From positions 1,380,001-1,444,000 of the forward strand of contig CAUEEP010000742.1 in the NCBI GenBank assembly GCA_958450365.1: a stretch of 64,000 nt of DNA. The letters run 5' to 3'. Below, one piece after another: positions 24,501-35,939 of the stretch (positions are counted from its first letter, which is position 1; the number at the start of each line of letters is the position of its first letter). The DNA comes from Mesorhabditis belari. Lineage: Eukaryota > Nematoda > Chromadorea > Rhabditida > Rhabditidae. The position numbers were made by a program, and so were the translations under genes. The notes under the pieces are model-generated. The model made no database searches. It saw only the letters and a list, made by a program, of their open reading frames with translations, and was not told the DNA's origin.

Positions 24501-25713
24501 ACAAAGTCATTATTAAGTTGCCAACCTATTATATTGCGACAAATAGATTTCTGTACTGTTTTGAGCCTTTTATAGAGCTCAAAGCTGTCCCATCTGGGTC
24601 GACCCCCGTTTTATAAAATATTTACATATGAAATATGCATATAAATTTACATATAAAATTTTGCTTTACATCGGGCCGGGTTCAGCAATTATTTCAAATA
24701 TAGGAACTAAGCCTTTATTTAGTCAGTCGGTTGAATCTGCTCGGTACTGGTTTTGACTGACCGGTCGCTACTACCGGCCAAAAAAGAATATTGATCGACT
24801 GGAACGACCGATCGGCTCAATTTTGATAGCATTCGATCAAGCCTTGGTGATGAAAAGACAATAAATAGGTACTCTAAATTTTAGTTCACGGTTTCAACAA
24901 GTTTCTAAATGTGGAAAACGGTTAGCTGATTAGCTTTCAACTGATCGGCTCCGTTTTGGTATATCCGGCGAGGAATGATAAATCAATGTGATGGAAACTG
25001 AGCCGATTGAGTAAAAGCTGCCCATTTGATTGCGGTAGTTTTCGAGAAAGAGTACTTTTTAAAAGTCAACATTTGAAAAGAACACTCTACTCTGTATAGG
25101 GTCTGTATTCTTCCGGCTATTTCTGTACAGGGTCTGTATTTTTCCCCAGCAATCTTTAAGTTGTTCCTAAAGCTGACGATGAGCCGACAAATCCATTCTT
25201 TCATTCTCACCTGTCGCCCAATTCTGATATTCTAACATCGTTCCGTCATCATTTGTCCACGTCCCATTTGTCTGTTTAATCACGCCAATATACGATTGAC
25301 TGTTTGTGGTGAGCGCTGTAATTTACTTTCTTGACAACCAAAATACTCTTCACAAACTTGTTTGTGCCTGTGTGCCAGCCATGACATTCTCAAAAATATC
25401 TCGAATCGTGATGATTTGGCCGCCAAAGTTTTTGCAAATTTTTCTTGCCTGGGAGTAAGTTGCTACTGAAAAAAATGGACCATAATCAATATTTTATACA
25501 AATTTTAATAAGATGCAAAGACAAAAATATGACGTTTGTAGGATTTTCAAGACAAAAATCTATTAAAAGATCCATTAACAACAAACCAGCATCAACCGGA
25601 TAGATACACTCTGCACGTTCCAGATACTCCAGTGACCCTTGTGGGCATTTCCCAAGTGTCGTTGAGCAATAAGTGATGAGTTGAAGAAAAACGAATACAC
25701 GTGCGAAGCTCAT
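21513..25713 (-). CDS. Secreted protein with two C-type lectin domains
   Basis: Eight exons on the minus strand, all phase-matched, give 302 residues: 25713-25587, 25465-25358, 25315-25211, 23339-23196, 22864-22815, 22777-22657, 22255-22092, 21602-21513. Residues 1-20 (MSFARVFVFLQLITYCSTTL) form a signal peptide. Domain 1 runs from CPQGSLEYLERAECIYPV through YIGVIKQTNGTWTNDDGTML, YQNWATGHP and WISVDCGTTSSFIC. Domain 2 runs from CHAGWVPFNGKCYYFY through ETCQYYNATVVSIHSQDEF, FYKAWTDDTSFNF and CLQSAYWSNWGEDFFYNRFI to CKK. The EPN/QPD-type calcium motifs typical of sugar-binding lectins are not evident, so calcium-dependent sugar binding is doubtful. Nematode CTLs of this type are secreted and often linked to intestinal immunity (general knowledge). 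Introns carry a dead mariner (23373-24529), a MITE (22938-23118) and a GCCAAAGCC element. The exon 23339-23196 donor is the least certain junction. Confidence 0.85.
22285..22495. repeat. GGGTTGTTTC / GCCAAAGCC repeat element
   Basis: Starts AGGGTTGTTTCAAAAGTCAAG and ends with GCCAAGACTAAGCCAAAGCC repeats. Related stretches occur at about 45719-45823 and 47937-48070 (the last ends CAACCCTG). Low-complexity GGCTTTGGC steps dominate. It lies in an intron of the lectin gene. Confidence 0.55.
22938..23118. mobile_element. Intronic MITE, about 180 bp
   Basis: Left end AATGATATTCTAAAAAGTAC and right end GTACTTTTTAGAATGTCATT are inverted, and the similarity continues inward (ACCAATCAGTTTTCAACC against GGTTGACTGGTTGAAAACT). 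No coding capacity. Confidence 0.8.
23373..24529 (+). mobile_element. Dead mariner transposon
   Basis: Terminal repeats TTAGGTTGGCAACTTAATAA and the complement of ATAGGTTGGCAACTTAATAA, flanked by TA (23371-23372, 24530-24531); 1157 bp. Transposase traces in several frames include TVRELAEILK (second helix-turn-helix), then TSDETWINYENVKRKN, the first catalytic Asp region of the mariner DDE domain, then RLKPGQTVDADLYSKQL. Many stops and frameshifts make it inactive. Inserted in the lectin intron between exons 25211 and 23339. Confidence 0.92.
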
Positions 25714-26632
25714 CTTATGAAAACTTTTGCTGGGGGTTTTCCTTTTTCAGACTTCGCATCCGACCCATTTTCTAGCTGATAAAGAGTCGTAAACAAAATT
25801 TCTCTTGGGATTTCCACAAAAACATTTTCTAGAGGAAAGAATTCTTATGCAAAACTATTCGTACCTCACAGTTGGAGTTGTGGAAAAAATGCTTTCTAAA
25901 ATATGTGCTCAGACAAAGAAATGTTGAACACTTTATTCATTAATAACTACGTTACTTCGTCTCACACTCGTCAAAAAACTATAGACGCACCCTGTTTTTT
26001 GCGAGTTTTGAGCGTGCCATGGCAGCTATTATTTTAGAAAGTGTTTTTTAGTTCGTTTCTTTATCTCAAAAAAATATTAAATACAAAAAAGCATCATTTC
26101 AACGAATTAAAGTACAGAGTACGTTTTTAGGACTGTCAAATTATAGACGCACTTTCATTTTACCAAGAAAAAGTTAAAAAATAAAAATAACAACACAAAT
26201 TAATAAATAAATTAATAAGTAGTTTTTTTCGATAAAGTTCACCAGGTTCCCCAGGTCGAAACGAATAGATGTCCTTGAGAGGAGGCAATGATCTTTTATA
26301 CATAATATTGTGTAAAAAGAAAAAGAAAATCTCGGGAAAAATGTTGTCATTTGAAATATTGTTTTAAAAAACTGATCAAATTCTTGATAATAAATTTGTT
26401 CATGCAACTTTATGTAATTTCCTTATTTCGCCAAACCCTCAAACACGTATCTCATCTTTCTATTTCTCTACTGAGCTCAAAAGAAATCATAAAATTAATC
26501 AAAAAAAAGCTTGGTCAGTACAGAGATGCTCCTTCCAACTACCTAATCGAAAAATAGTACTAAACTCGCAACAGTTTGTTTTTGTGCGTGTGCAGATCGG
26601 CGCTGAAGTACACTTTCCGAATTTTCGGTCTC
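25714..26632. other. Intergenic with Tc-like end sequences
   Basis: Contains two inward-facing sequences with ACTATAGACGCACCCTG (about 25978) and ATTATAGACGCACTTTC (about 26140) that may be ends of a degraded Tc-like element. No gene seen; should hold the divergent promoters of the lectin and the gene at 26633. Confidence 0.4.
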
Positions 26633-29545
26633 ATGCAACGAAGAACTTGGATTGGAATTGGAATTCTTGTTGGACTCGTCATTCTCATTGCTCTGACCGT
26701 CGGCCTCGTTGTCGGTCTGCGAAAACACAAAAAGAAAGATTCGCCCGACAGCGGTCCCTCTCTCGATGACATCCTCAGCAATGACTCCACTTTTCCGAAT
26801 GGATCCTATCAAGTGTCGACCGGATCGCTGAAAGCTGGACCCAACAATTTGAAGCCGATCCTTGTCACGTTGCAAGATCTGAAATCACTTGGTTTGATTG
26901 TTGACAATTCGTCGCTGGTGGCCGAAACGAATCGGTTAAGTGTGATGTTTGTGCGAATTCCACGAAATGGCACCGCAAGGTAAACGAAAAAAATCCATCT
27001 TAAATCTTCTTTAAGTTATAAATTTTTTGTAACTTTTTGAGGCAAAATAGGAAAGTTTAAAGTTTAAAGTTCAAAAGTTTAAAGGGGAAAGAAAAAACAA
27101 AGGATAAATGTTCAGAGATTCAAAACGCCGGGAATGTTTCTAATTTTTAACCAAACTGTGTGTCAATATTGATTCTGCTAAATCGAAACAAAATGTTATT
27201 TTTAGGCTAAACATACCTTGGCAGGGTTACTTTCACAATATTACCAATCCACTATACCATTTGAGTTTGTCAAACCATTTCAAGTTACTTTCAGAATACA
27301 ATTCGGTGGTATCGGTGTTCGTTTCGGGTCATCCGACACTTTGAACGTGGTTCCATTGAATCTCTCATCGATCACCAACTCGGGTCTCCGTTACATTGGG
27401 TTGCTCCAATCGGATCGAAGCGACGTCTATCAAGTGCAAGTGCGAATGGCCGAACAGATGTGCGCAAACAGTGCCTCGGGATCGTGCTCGATCATCAACT
27501 GGAGTCCCTATTTTGTGTTAGGGTAAGCAGGGAGCTTGTATTTTGTAATTTGTAAAAAGCCAACATAAATGAGCAATACGCTCTATAATCTCTATTTTTC
27601 ACAAAAAAATTTTTTACAGAGAAGCTGTATTTCAAAAATGATTTTTTGGTGTCATCTTCTTGGCACTGAGTGTTTACTAAAATAGGTCATTTTGAAAAGT
27701 TAAAACATTAGTTAAAATTTGTCTTAATCGCAAATTTTCCCTGTTTTAAGTACTTGATTTTAGGTTTTGAAAGGGATTCATTACCTATCTATTAATCCAT
27801 TAAAAACTTGTTTAAAGGCTGGTCACTCAAAAAGTGAGCAAGTCATTTCAGCTGAAAAAACCTCAAGCCTTTACCTCAAGCCCCATTCTGATTTTTTCAA
27901 ATATAGTCAAGTTTATCAAAAAATTTGGGAAGATTTCATGGCTTGGTTTTTGAGAAATCATTCTGCAAACTTTTTCTGAGAACTTTCTTTCCAGCCTAAT
28001 ATATTATATTTTGGCCTTTTACAGTCCTTCCAAAAAGCGCTTCAAACTTGTCCCTTTTTTTTCAACGACTCTTTGAATTCTTTTTACAGCTAGATAAAAC
28101 AATTGCAAAAAGCCAAAGCATTTAGTTTTGCTAAAGCTAAGACCCAAATAAAAAAGGTTGCCCGTAGATTTGCTGAAATTCTTCGTCCAAAGCAACTCTT
28201 TTTTTTGCAAATGGGCACTATGCCCTACTGCAATGCACTGAAACGTTTCAAGAATAGCTTTTCAAAAATAGTTTTATAGCCTGGAAAAGGAACTCAATCG
28301 AAATTTTTAGAGACAACCTAGGATCAGCAGCCAATTTCTCCAATGAGCTTCCAGTGGCATGCGGTTCTCAGTGTGACGCGAATTCGACGTCCCGATGTGC
28401 GACTTCTTGTTCGACGTGTGACGGTCAACAAGTCGCCGGCGCCAACACTCCCGTCACTCGACGATACCGAATGAATACGACAAGCGCGAGAAATTTGCTC
28501 TTTACATATGAAACATATCAAGTGCCCGATCGAGTGACGGTCACCTATGCTGGAGTGAACCTTTTCGATAGTACCTGCATTGGAACAAATGGCGAGAAGT
28601 TGACTCCGATCACTTATGAAGGTTGGATTTGGGGGATCTAGACCCCAAAAAGTCATCAACTTTGGACCCAAAAATTCTCTGAAATTTAAGTAGAAGTTAA
28701 GAAATTTGTCTTGTTTTTTGTCTTTTTTTGCTTCAAGAAATCACTTTGAACAAAAAAGTTAGCTTTTTGATTTGAAAGCTTAGAAAATTGCGCTCAAAGT
28801 TGATAACCTTAAGAAACCGACTTGGAAAAGTTTAGCTTTAAACTATCAAAATTTTGCAGTAAATCTTTTAAAATTCGTAAAATTTTTCCAATTGTTTCTG
28901 GCAAACATTTTTCAAACTTGAGTCTAGCAAAAAATTTGAGTGCAAATCAAATCCAGTATACTGACTTGGCCCTTGATTTGATTTTTTCAACTGATTGGAA
29001 CAAGCCAGTGAAAAAAAGAGGTTTAAAGTTGTATTTTGTAAAACTCTAACAATTACTCTAACTCTAATAAACATTTTAACATTCAGGCCGCTATTCAGAA
29101 GTCCGAGTTGACCTCGAGCCAAATTGTGATGGGACTGATTCAACACAATGGTATTTCACGCTTCCTTGTGCCGGCGGTTGTCAAGGATGTGATTTTAAGC
29201 TTGAAGCGATTTGTAAAGACTGACTCTGAACTAGTTTGAGTTGTTCTGAAGTGTAAAAACAGTCAAATTCTTACCCCTAACAAAGGAAAAGATTCTGATT
29301 GTCGTTTTTTCTAGGGAGTCAAAGGTGATGTGAATTGCACGGATTTGTCAAATAAGGCCTTCTCCAGCCACACGACAATCTATGCACAGTGCGGTTTCTG
29401 CAACGCTCTCTCGACGAACAAACTCGCGTTCGGCGAGGTGCTCGTAGCGTGGCGGAATTTCGTTTCTGCAGATGCCTGGTCCCAACTCGGAACAATGCTC
29501 TGTAAATGTGCCTATTGTATTCCGGGAGTTTGCTCAAATTGTTAA
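26633..29545 (+). CDS. Single-pass membrane protein with Cys-rich ectodomain
   Basis: Exons 26633-26979, 27295-27522, 28311-28621, 29087-29212 and 29319-29545 give 412 residues. The start is the Met before RRTWIGIGILVGLVILIALT, a membrane helix at residues 4-28 with basic residues after it (LRKHKKK) and no signal-peptide cut site. The topology may be either orientation; an extracellular C-terminus (type II) fits the Cys-rich tail. The middle region has an IQFGGIGVRFGS stretch; the last 250 residues contain CGSQCDANSTSRC, CSTCDG, CAGGCQGC and CKCAYCIPGVCSNC. The last acceptor requires the AG at 29317-29318 rather than the TTTCTAG four bases earlier, so that junction is the weakest. No family is recognised; probably a nematode-restricted surface protein. 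Confidence 0.7.
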
Positions 29546-30530
29546 TGATCCTTAAAGGGAATTAAATGATGTGAATTGTGTTTCAACTCTCATAAATGTG
29601 CCTTTTTGTTTGCTAATAACGTTTTAATCTTGCCATCGCACGTTCACTGTCAGGCACTCAAGAGTAAAAAAATAAAAGTTTTTAATTAGAAAAAAAAATT
29701 CGTTTTCGTTTTCGAGTTTTGGAGTATAGCATAGAATTGATTGAAAGTAAAGTTGAGTATTTTCCCTGTGGAATCCTATTCAAATCAACGTTTAGCTATA
29801 AGAGGCAACCTAGAAAAGTCGACGGGTTCAACGGATGGTCAAGAGATTTCCTATCAAAAATCTATTGCTATATTCGGATTCAGCACCTTCAATTACACCA
29901 GATAGAGATTAAGTTTTGTAATTGTATTAATGACATGTTTTAAACTACCCATTGAATCCGTTGACTTTTCTAGGTTGCCGTTAAGCACAAGATAATGACA
30001 AGAAAGTACTCATTTCTTTCAATAATGGCTTATGGACAACTTGAAGCCAACTTTGAAATGAAAACGGGGAACCTACCTTTATGCTAAACCTATTTTTTGT
30101 TTAGCTAAATGATCACAAACTTTGTTACCTAAATAACTACGTAGAATGAATAAAATAAGAGTCTAAAACGTGAAAAGAAATGAAATTAATAGAATCAAAA
30201 TATTGGATTGACAACTTGAAAGTGAGTACACTTTTTCGTATTTTCCATAAAACATATTTAATACGCCAATTGAATTAGAATTCTCTAAATAAAAGTTATA
30301 TATTATCTAATCTAAGACATGCTTGAGCAAATTTGGGTAACTTTTGAAACGAATTTGAGCAGAAATTTTAATTGACTATCATAGATCAATACCAGAATTT
30401 TATTATGATTTCTATTTGAGAGTCGTGATAACCTTTACATCTAAAAACCAATAAACCCAAAAGAAATTACACAAAAACATGATAAATTAAACATGCTCGT
30501 CGTTAACGTTCACGTAGATCAATCGTCATC
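29546..30530. other. Intergenic with one MITE
   Basis: No gene seen. An inverted-repeat element occupies 29803-29979; the rest is AT-rich without features. Confidence 0.5.
29803..29979. mobile_element. MITE with GGCAACCTAGAAAAGTC ends
   Basis: About 28 bp of GGCAACCTAGAAAAGTCGAC and on at 29803 is inverted at 29952-29979 (GACTTTTCTAGGTTGCC). 177 bp long, no coding capacity. No target duplication identified. Confidence 0.75.
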
Positions 30531-30535
30531 TAAAA

Positions 30536-32661
30536 TTTACAAAAATCTATAAGTACTTTCATTGATCGCTGGCCTATGAATCTTGGCAAAAGTTTACCTT
30601 GGCCATCATCTTCGAGACCTGTCGCTTTCTTCTCTACTTTCTCCCAATTCTCTTTGTGAAAGACCAGTCCTTCAAAACAATATTTAAACTGATTAGCGGA
30701 TCTGAACTCACTGTGCATCACATTATCGTAGGTAAAAACATCATTAGACAATTTAGCTATTAGTGCCAAGCTTGAGTCGGGATCCAAAGCGAAAATATAA
30801 AATTGAAATCTATGAGTTGACAAATCAAGTAGCTTTACCTTGCAAATATTAACTTTTTCTTCAAACTCGAGATCCTTCTCTAGGAAATAGGCAATCATTT
30901 GGGGTATAAAGTTGAAAGTGGTTGTTAACTAAAGCACCATGTAAAATGTTGAAGTTATGCATTTATACCTGTTGAAAATATTCCTGCTCGTCAAATGTAA
31001 GTTCTCGGAGTTTGAGCCAGAAATAAAACACGGCGTCACTTTGAGAGCTAGACATATGCATGTTAAAATCACATCCACCCCAAAACTAACCTTTGACCAG
31101 CTGAAAAAAGAAGTTTCGCTCCCTCAGGAGCATTCGGATCGATTTCCCAATAAAAGTTATCAAATTCACCGACACCCTAAAGAAAATGACGAAACTTTGT
31201 TATCGCTCTAACATTTCAAACCTAGGTTGTCAAAATTATTGCAAACTCCTACCGGAATTATTGTTTTCTTCCAAAAGCTTTCATCATCATGTTCCATATC
31301 CCGAAGCTGCAACAAGGTCGAATACTGAAAACAATACTATGTACCCAATCAAACATTCTGCACCTCAATTTGCCCTCCATTTGCAACCAATAGCGTGCGC
31401 AATAATTTTGATAGCTCGACACGATCTCGAAGAATGCTTTCTAAATAAGATATCTGAGCGTTTATTTATTAACTAAACTTGGTAATGGTGCATCGATTTC
31501 CACAAGTGGTAGATTCAAAAGCTTTGTACGTGTCGGGTTTAGCTCCAATGCTTCTTTGGCTCCAAGCTTCTCGATTTTCAACGCCTAAATCATAATTGCA
31601 ATTGTTTGTTAGATATAGCTAGGAATCCCAAATTAAACCCGAAAGCTGTAAAAACAGAGTACTTTATATAAGTTAAAGCAGTCACAGAATGGCTTAGATT
31701 ATTGTGAAAACAAACTTTTCGTATTTTAGCTTCTTCTCGCTGAACTTCCTTTTACAGGTATTCCGTATAATTGTAAAGCTTTCTCGAAAGCGTCTCCCAA
31801 TCTAGATGCAGATGTCATCGAAAAAGAAATTGACATACGAAAACTGCAAATTGCATTCATCTGATAGTTGCTTTCCAGTGACAAAACCATCGTTCTCGCG
31901 AAGCATTGAACATAGCGAATACTTCTCCTAAAGAGTTTTTTGATCAAAAACACATAAAAAAACTAGCTACCTCTAACGCTTCACTCCATTGATTAAATTT
32001 TTCAGAAGTTGGAGTTTCTCGCTCAGAATATCTGTCCCATCTAAACAGCTTGACAATAAAAATCCCGGGCAAGTTCACTCACAACGGGAGATTTTCCTTG
32101 ATGAAGTAAATCGAAATAGGCTGACCGTCCGAAAGAGCCATTATCTGAACCTTTAAGTTGTTCTAAAGTTTTTATAATCTATAAAAAGAATTATTGTTTT
32201 TACGCCTAAAGTCACTTATTTCACTTAGGTACATATATTGACACTTACCCATCGATAAAAGTAAAGCGCATCATCGACGTTTTGACCCGAGGCCTTATGA
32301 TCCTCTAATCCTTGTGAAAAGACATTGTGCGCAAGTTCGGCCACGATAGGATTCTTGTAGGATGATTCTAAAAACAGGATAAGTAGCTTAAAATACTCAG
32401 AAAACCAAAAAAGGCGTTTGGCAAAAGGCAATCATCATCAAATGACTAGTTTTTACACGATTTAGTAAACCCAACCGACTTTGATCGAGTAAAAGCCCTT
32501 TATTTGGATTCAATTCAAAAAATTCATACTCGGCATTCCTCTTCGTCGAAAGCCACACGAGTGTCGAACGCTGCTTTGGGCTGGAGAAGTCCTTGGACTT
32601 TGTGATGGTGAAGTACATCTTGCCCAACCTGGGCTCAGTCCTGGTGCATTCCACATTTCTG
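30536..32661 (-). CDS. Unknown multi-exon gene
   Basis: A row of minus-strand exons with TTTTAG-type acceptors and coherent frames: about 32661-32450 (LGKMYFTITKSKDFSSPKQR, EFFELNPNKGLLLDQSRLG), 32370-32250 (NPIVAELAHNVFSQGLEDHK...ALYFYRW), 32180-32085 (LEQLKGSDNGSFGRSAYFDL), near 32040-31970 (RYSERETPTSEKFNQW), 31930-31760, 31590-31480 (KEALELNPTRTKLLNLPLVE), near 31450-31370 (RDRVELSKLLRTLL), 31320-31240, 31170-31095 (GEFDNFYWEIDPNAPEGAKL) and 30900-30600. The parts are helix-rich, with no signal peptide, membrane helix or domain I can name. The 5' end is missing or not recognised, and exon 31930-31760 has a stop in the best frame, so the gene may be damaged. Function unknown. Confidence 0.5.
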
Positions 32662-32915
32662 TACCTAGAAAAAACCAGGTAAGTTATTAAAAAGGATCAA
32701 TTAAAAGAAAAATTTATATGAACTAATGAGTCATAGAAAAAAAAAACAATTGGAATTGATTGATACAGTCATGAGCAAAAGTATTGGCCCCTCCCATTGT
32801 TGAACTTTAAAACGCAAAAATCTTCGTCTTTTTAAACACCACTAAGAAAAGTTTTTTTAGTATTTCATAGTATTTTTATTCTAGTTTTTGTTGTTTTGTT
32901 GCTTGTTCTGCTCGG

Positions 32916-33640
32916 ATGACAGCAAAAGACGATGGAAAAGTTTTATCTACTAGAAACGAGCATGAACAGTCACCGAAAGAAACGATTGTAAGTTTAACAT
33001 TTTATTTAACTTTTGTAACAATTTTGAGGTCGATCGTCATTTTTAGATACTCCGACGATCTCGCAAACATGGCAACCCTCTGCTCGAGCTACCAACAAAT
33101 CATAAAACGTTGAGTGTTCTGGACGAACTTATAAAGTATGAAGGCGGTAAGTATACAAATGGTATAAGGGTACGCGGGTGTTTGTTTGTTCGTTTGTTTA
33201 GGCTAATTCTACCGTGATAAATGTGGAAATAGACATTTGGTGTTAGCTTCTGATGACGGTGTTAGACTTTTGGCAATGAGTACTGCTTTTTTGGAGATGG
33301 TACTTTTAAAGCGATACGTTTCATTAATACTACACGGTTCTCCACACCAGCGGTTTTGATGTGGATGCGTGGGAAAACTGGTGATGATTATGAATCCATC
33401 CGTCTTTAGTTTCATCAAGACTAGGTTTTATATGATCTGGTAAATTTCAGCGTATGGCACCGACTTTGAACCCAGAACGTTACACTTCTGATTTCGAATC
33501 AACATGTGTCAAAGCTTTTGAGCAAGTCTTCTCTGACGCTGAGACGAACACCTGTTGGTTCCATTTATTCCAGAGCTTCAAAAGGCAGTCTGAAAAGTGT
33601 GGGCTGACTTTCTTCTACGAAAGGACTTCTAAAGACTGAA
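32916..33640 (+). pseudogene. MULE (Mutator-like) transposase fragment
   Basis: Three pieces on the + strand match the MULE transposase plan. A helix-rich N-terminal piece at 32916-33146 includes LLELPTNHKTLSVLDELIKY. At about 33280-33410 the frame reads CFFGDGTFKAIRFINTTRFS, the first catalytic Asp signature (DGTF). The last piece (33454-33639) reads ERYTSDFESTCVKAFEQVF and then CWFHLFQSFKRQ, the second catalytic Asp with the C...H motif. The pieces are in different frames or separated by possible introns, and the C-terminal third is absent, so it is inactive. It abuts duplicated sequence at 33.7 kb. Confidence 0.75.
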
Positions 33641-33699
33641 GTGGGCTTATTTTCTTAGATTTTTTTAAAAATAGATTTCTAGGTCGATTGCTTAATAAT

Positions 33700-33960
33700 T
33701 TGATTTTTGAAAGCCACTTTCAATTGAAAAGAATTTTAGTGAAGAAAATCGAAAATCGATGTCAGGGAAATGCTGACCTTTTCACTTCGAACAGGTGCTT
33801 TTCCGATTTAAGAGTAATTAATGGTGAACTTGATTCACGCAATATTTTTCGAGTTTGGAATGAGCCCGATCAGTCATTTTTGTTTAGCACCGAGATCAGC
33901 TATGTTATTTCGCATTTCAAATGTTCGCCATTTTACAGAAGTCCGAATCACCGATTGAAT
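33700..33960 (+). repeat. Duplicated segment, inverted copy of 18165-18412
   Basis: The counterpart of the 18-kb segment, here with an open frame from 33688 that runs on into block B sequence and therefore ends in an unrelated tail. The conserved part includes NRCFSDLRVINGELDSRNIF and ISHFKCSPFYRS. It may be an exon of an unknown family; the chimeric reading frame is not a real gene. Confidence 0.6.
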
Positions 33961-34186
33961 GAGCCTTCAATGCGCATTTCCAACGTTTTAAGTTTTAACA
34001 AGTTTTATGAGTTTTGGGCATTTTCCACAAACCCCCCAGTTGATTTATTTTCATACGATAATTTAATGGTGAGTTATAATTTGATTGTTAGTTGTGCTAT
34101 AAAGTGTCAAACAATTTGCATAAAAAGTTTATTAATAAAAAAATCCCGGTCCAAAAAAATACCCGTATCATACAATTTTTTTCAAT

Positions 34187-34611
34187 TCATGGGTCTTCGG
34201 GGTTGTATCCGTTATTTCGAAGCTGGACCACGAGATCGATGATTATTTCGGGGTCGGTAGTAGAAATGACCAAATTGACGGTTCCAACGTCATGTGGTTG
34301 ACCATGCGAACACTAAATGACAAGAGTTAAAAATTTTAATTAGGTTTCAGTGCGATTGATATTTCACAACAAAAGTTTCACTAGCGTTTTGTTTATAAAT
34401 AAATCTTTACCATCAAGCGAAGATTAGGAACTGTCAAAACGCGTCGTTTTCTCACAGCGATCGTTTGGCTGTAGGAAGGATTGCCTCGGCGATGCTGTTG
34501 CAGGGTGAAAGTTTCACCCTTAAAATCGATTACGATTTCATCTCCGTTGACGGTCCAAGTGAACAGTTGTGCTTGAACGTCTTCGATTTCGAAACGAAGT
34601 TGAGCAGCCAT
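34187..34611 (-). CDS. Small fast-evolving protein, family member B
   Basis: Exons 34611-34411 and 34312-34187, with the same junctions as member A, encode 108 residues. Exon 2 is base-identical to A until a 4-nt deletion at the end, which shifts the stop and adds DP after NPE. Exon 1 differs from A at seven replacement codons and one silent codon, while the intron differs at 3 of 98 sites. The open frame is intact. Function unknown, as for member A. Confidence 0.7.
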
Positions 34612-35313
34612 ACTTCTAAAATCTTCAAGTTAAATTATTAATTTGAACACTTTTTTTGCCGATCTTTATTCCATTTGTTTTCTGAATAGTTACAGCACGA
34701 ATATCATTATAATTTTTCCCAAATAAAAGTTGTTGATAGTTTAGTTTACAATCTTATGAAACCAATTTAGGTATTTTCGAAACGAATTTGCGCAGATCTT
34801 CCTGTTTTTTCTGATAAAACCTCTAAAATCAGAGCCTTTTCTAATCGCTCTTTCTAATAGTCAGCTTTATATAATTAGTACACCTTTACATTGCTAGCAA
34901 GGTGGGTTATTTGATCTACTAATCATTGAAAACCAAAAATTGAAAAAAGTTAGTCATACCCAAATTGTTAAATTTAATAAAGAAAGTACAAAAAATTAAA
35001 AACTAACCGATTTGCGCGACGAAAAGTAAACAATGAAACTTTCACTTTCTTTTGAGAAATCTTTTTTTGTGACCAATGTTAATTCGAAAATACAAATTTT
35101 ATTTCTGATTATTCAATTTGAACTTTATTTCTAATTTCTGAAATGAAATGCAAATTTGGTCAACTTTCTGTAGCTAATTTAATTTGATAGAGATGTTTGT
35201 GTTTCAACTTACCACCAATCTTTTTTAAAATATATATGGCGAGTAGACTAAAAAACAAGAAAACTAGCTCCAAAAAAATAACTTAGTAATAAAGATGAGC
35301 CAAACTCACTCTA

Positions 35314-35472
35314 TTATGAGTACGGTGTAATAAGGTTAAGAAAACGAACGGTTACCACCCATCCGCATGTCGCTACTTTTTGGACCCACTTTTTTTCGTC
35401 ATCAAATGAATCATTTTTCGTTTCAAACAATTCCTCATCACTTTCTGAAGAGCTCATACGTTCGAGTTTCAT
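35314..35472 (-). CDS. Possible 52-aa acidic peptide (block B)
   Basis: An open frame begins MKLERMSSSESDEELFETKN and ends NLITPYS; the same frame is open in block C (54388-54546) with one change, and is frameshifted in block A by a small insertion. A TGCGG|GTGGGT donor after KVATCG suggests it could be a first exon instead. It lies about 700 bp upstream of the small gene on the same strand. Coding status uncertain. Confidence 0.3.
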   Translation of the reverse strand: MKLERMSSSESDEELFETKNDSFDDEKKWVQKVATCGWVVTVRFLNLITPYS

Positions 35473-35939
35473 TTGACTTTGATAGTTTTATCTAAAATCG
35501 TTACATATTTCAAATAATGATTTATCGAAAATAGTGAACTTTATAAATTACCAGAAAACAAAACAATGAATAGTTTAAAAACAAGTCTACTTTCATGATC
35601 GTGACTTTCGTAAAAGTTTAGGGAATTGGCCAATAGGAAATTGAGAAAATTGAGGTAAACCCTTAAATTAAGACTCGATCATTTCAAAAAATACAAAGTT
35701 CAAGGCCGAACAATTCATTCATTGGTAAAAATTAAACAACAACAACAACATTTAACACAATTAGAAGTGAAAAACCTCAGATCAACTGTTTTGTGAACGG
35801 GCAACAGACGGGTTAAAAATGGGCAACACAACCAGAACAATGACGAAAGGACAGAGAATCGACGTTTCCTAACAAAAAAGCGGTATGAACAGTTGGTAAA
35901 AAGCCAGTGAGGTACTGTGTAAAAAAACCCTGATAAAAT

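Noticed and set aside
26543..26875. Minus-strand frame of about 110 codons
   Set aside because: Antisense shadow of the first exon of the membrane protein gene at 26633.
28324..28671. Minus-strand frame of 115 codons
   Set aside because: Antisense of the Cys-rich third exon of the gene at 26633-29545.
33688..34242. 184-codon + strand frame treated as one gene
   Set aside because: It crosses the border between the 33700-33960 segment and block B; the second half is antisense to small gene B. The frame is chimeric.
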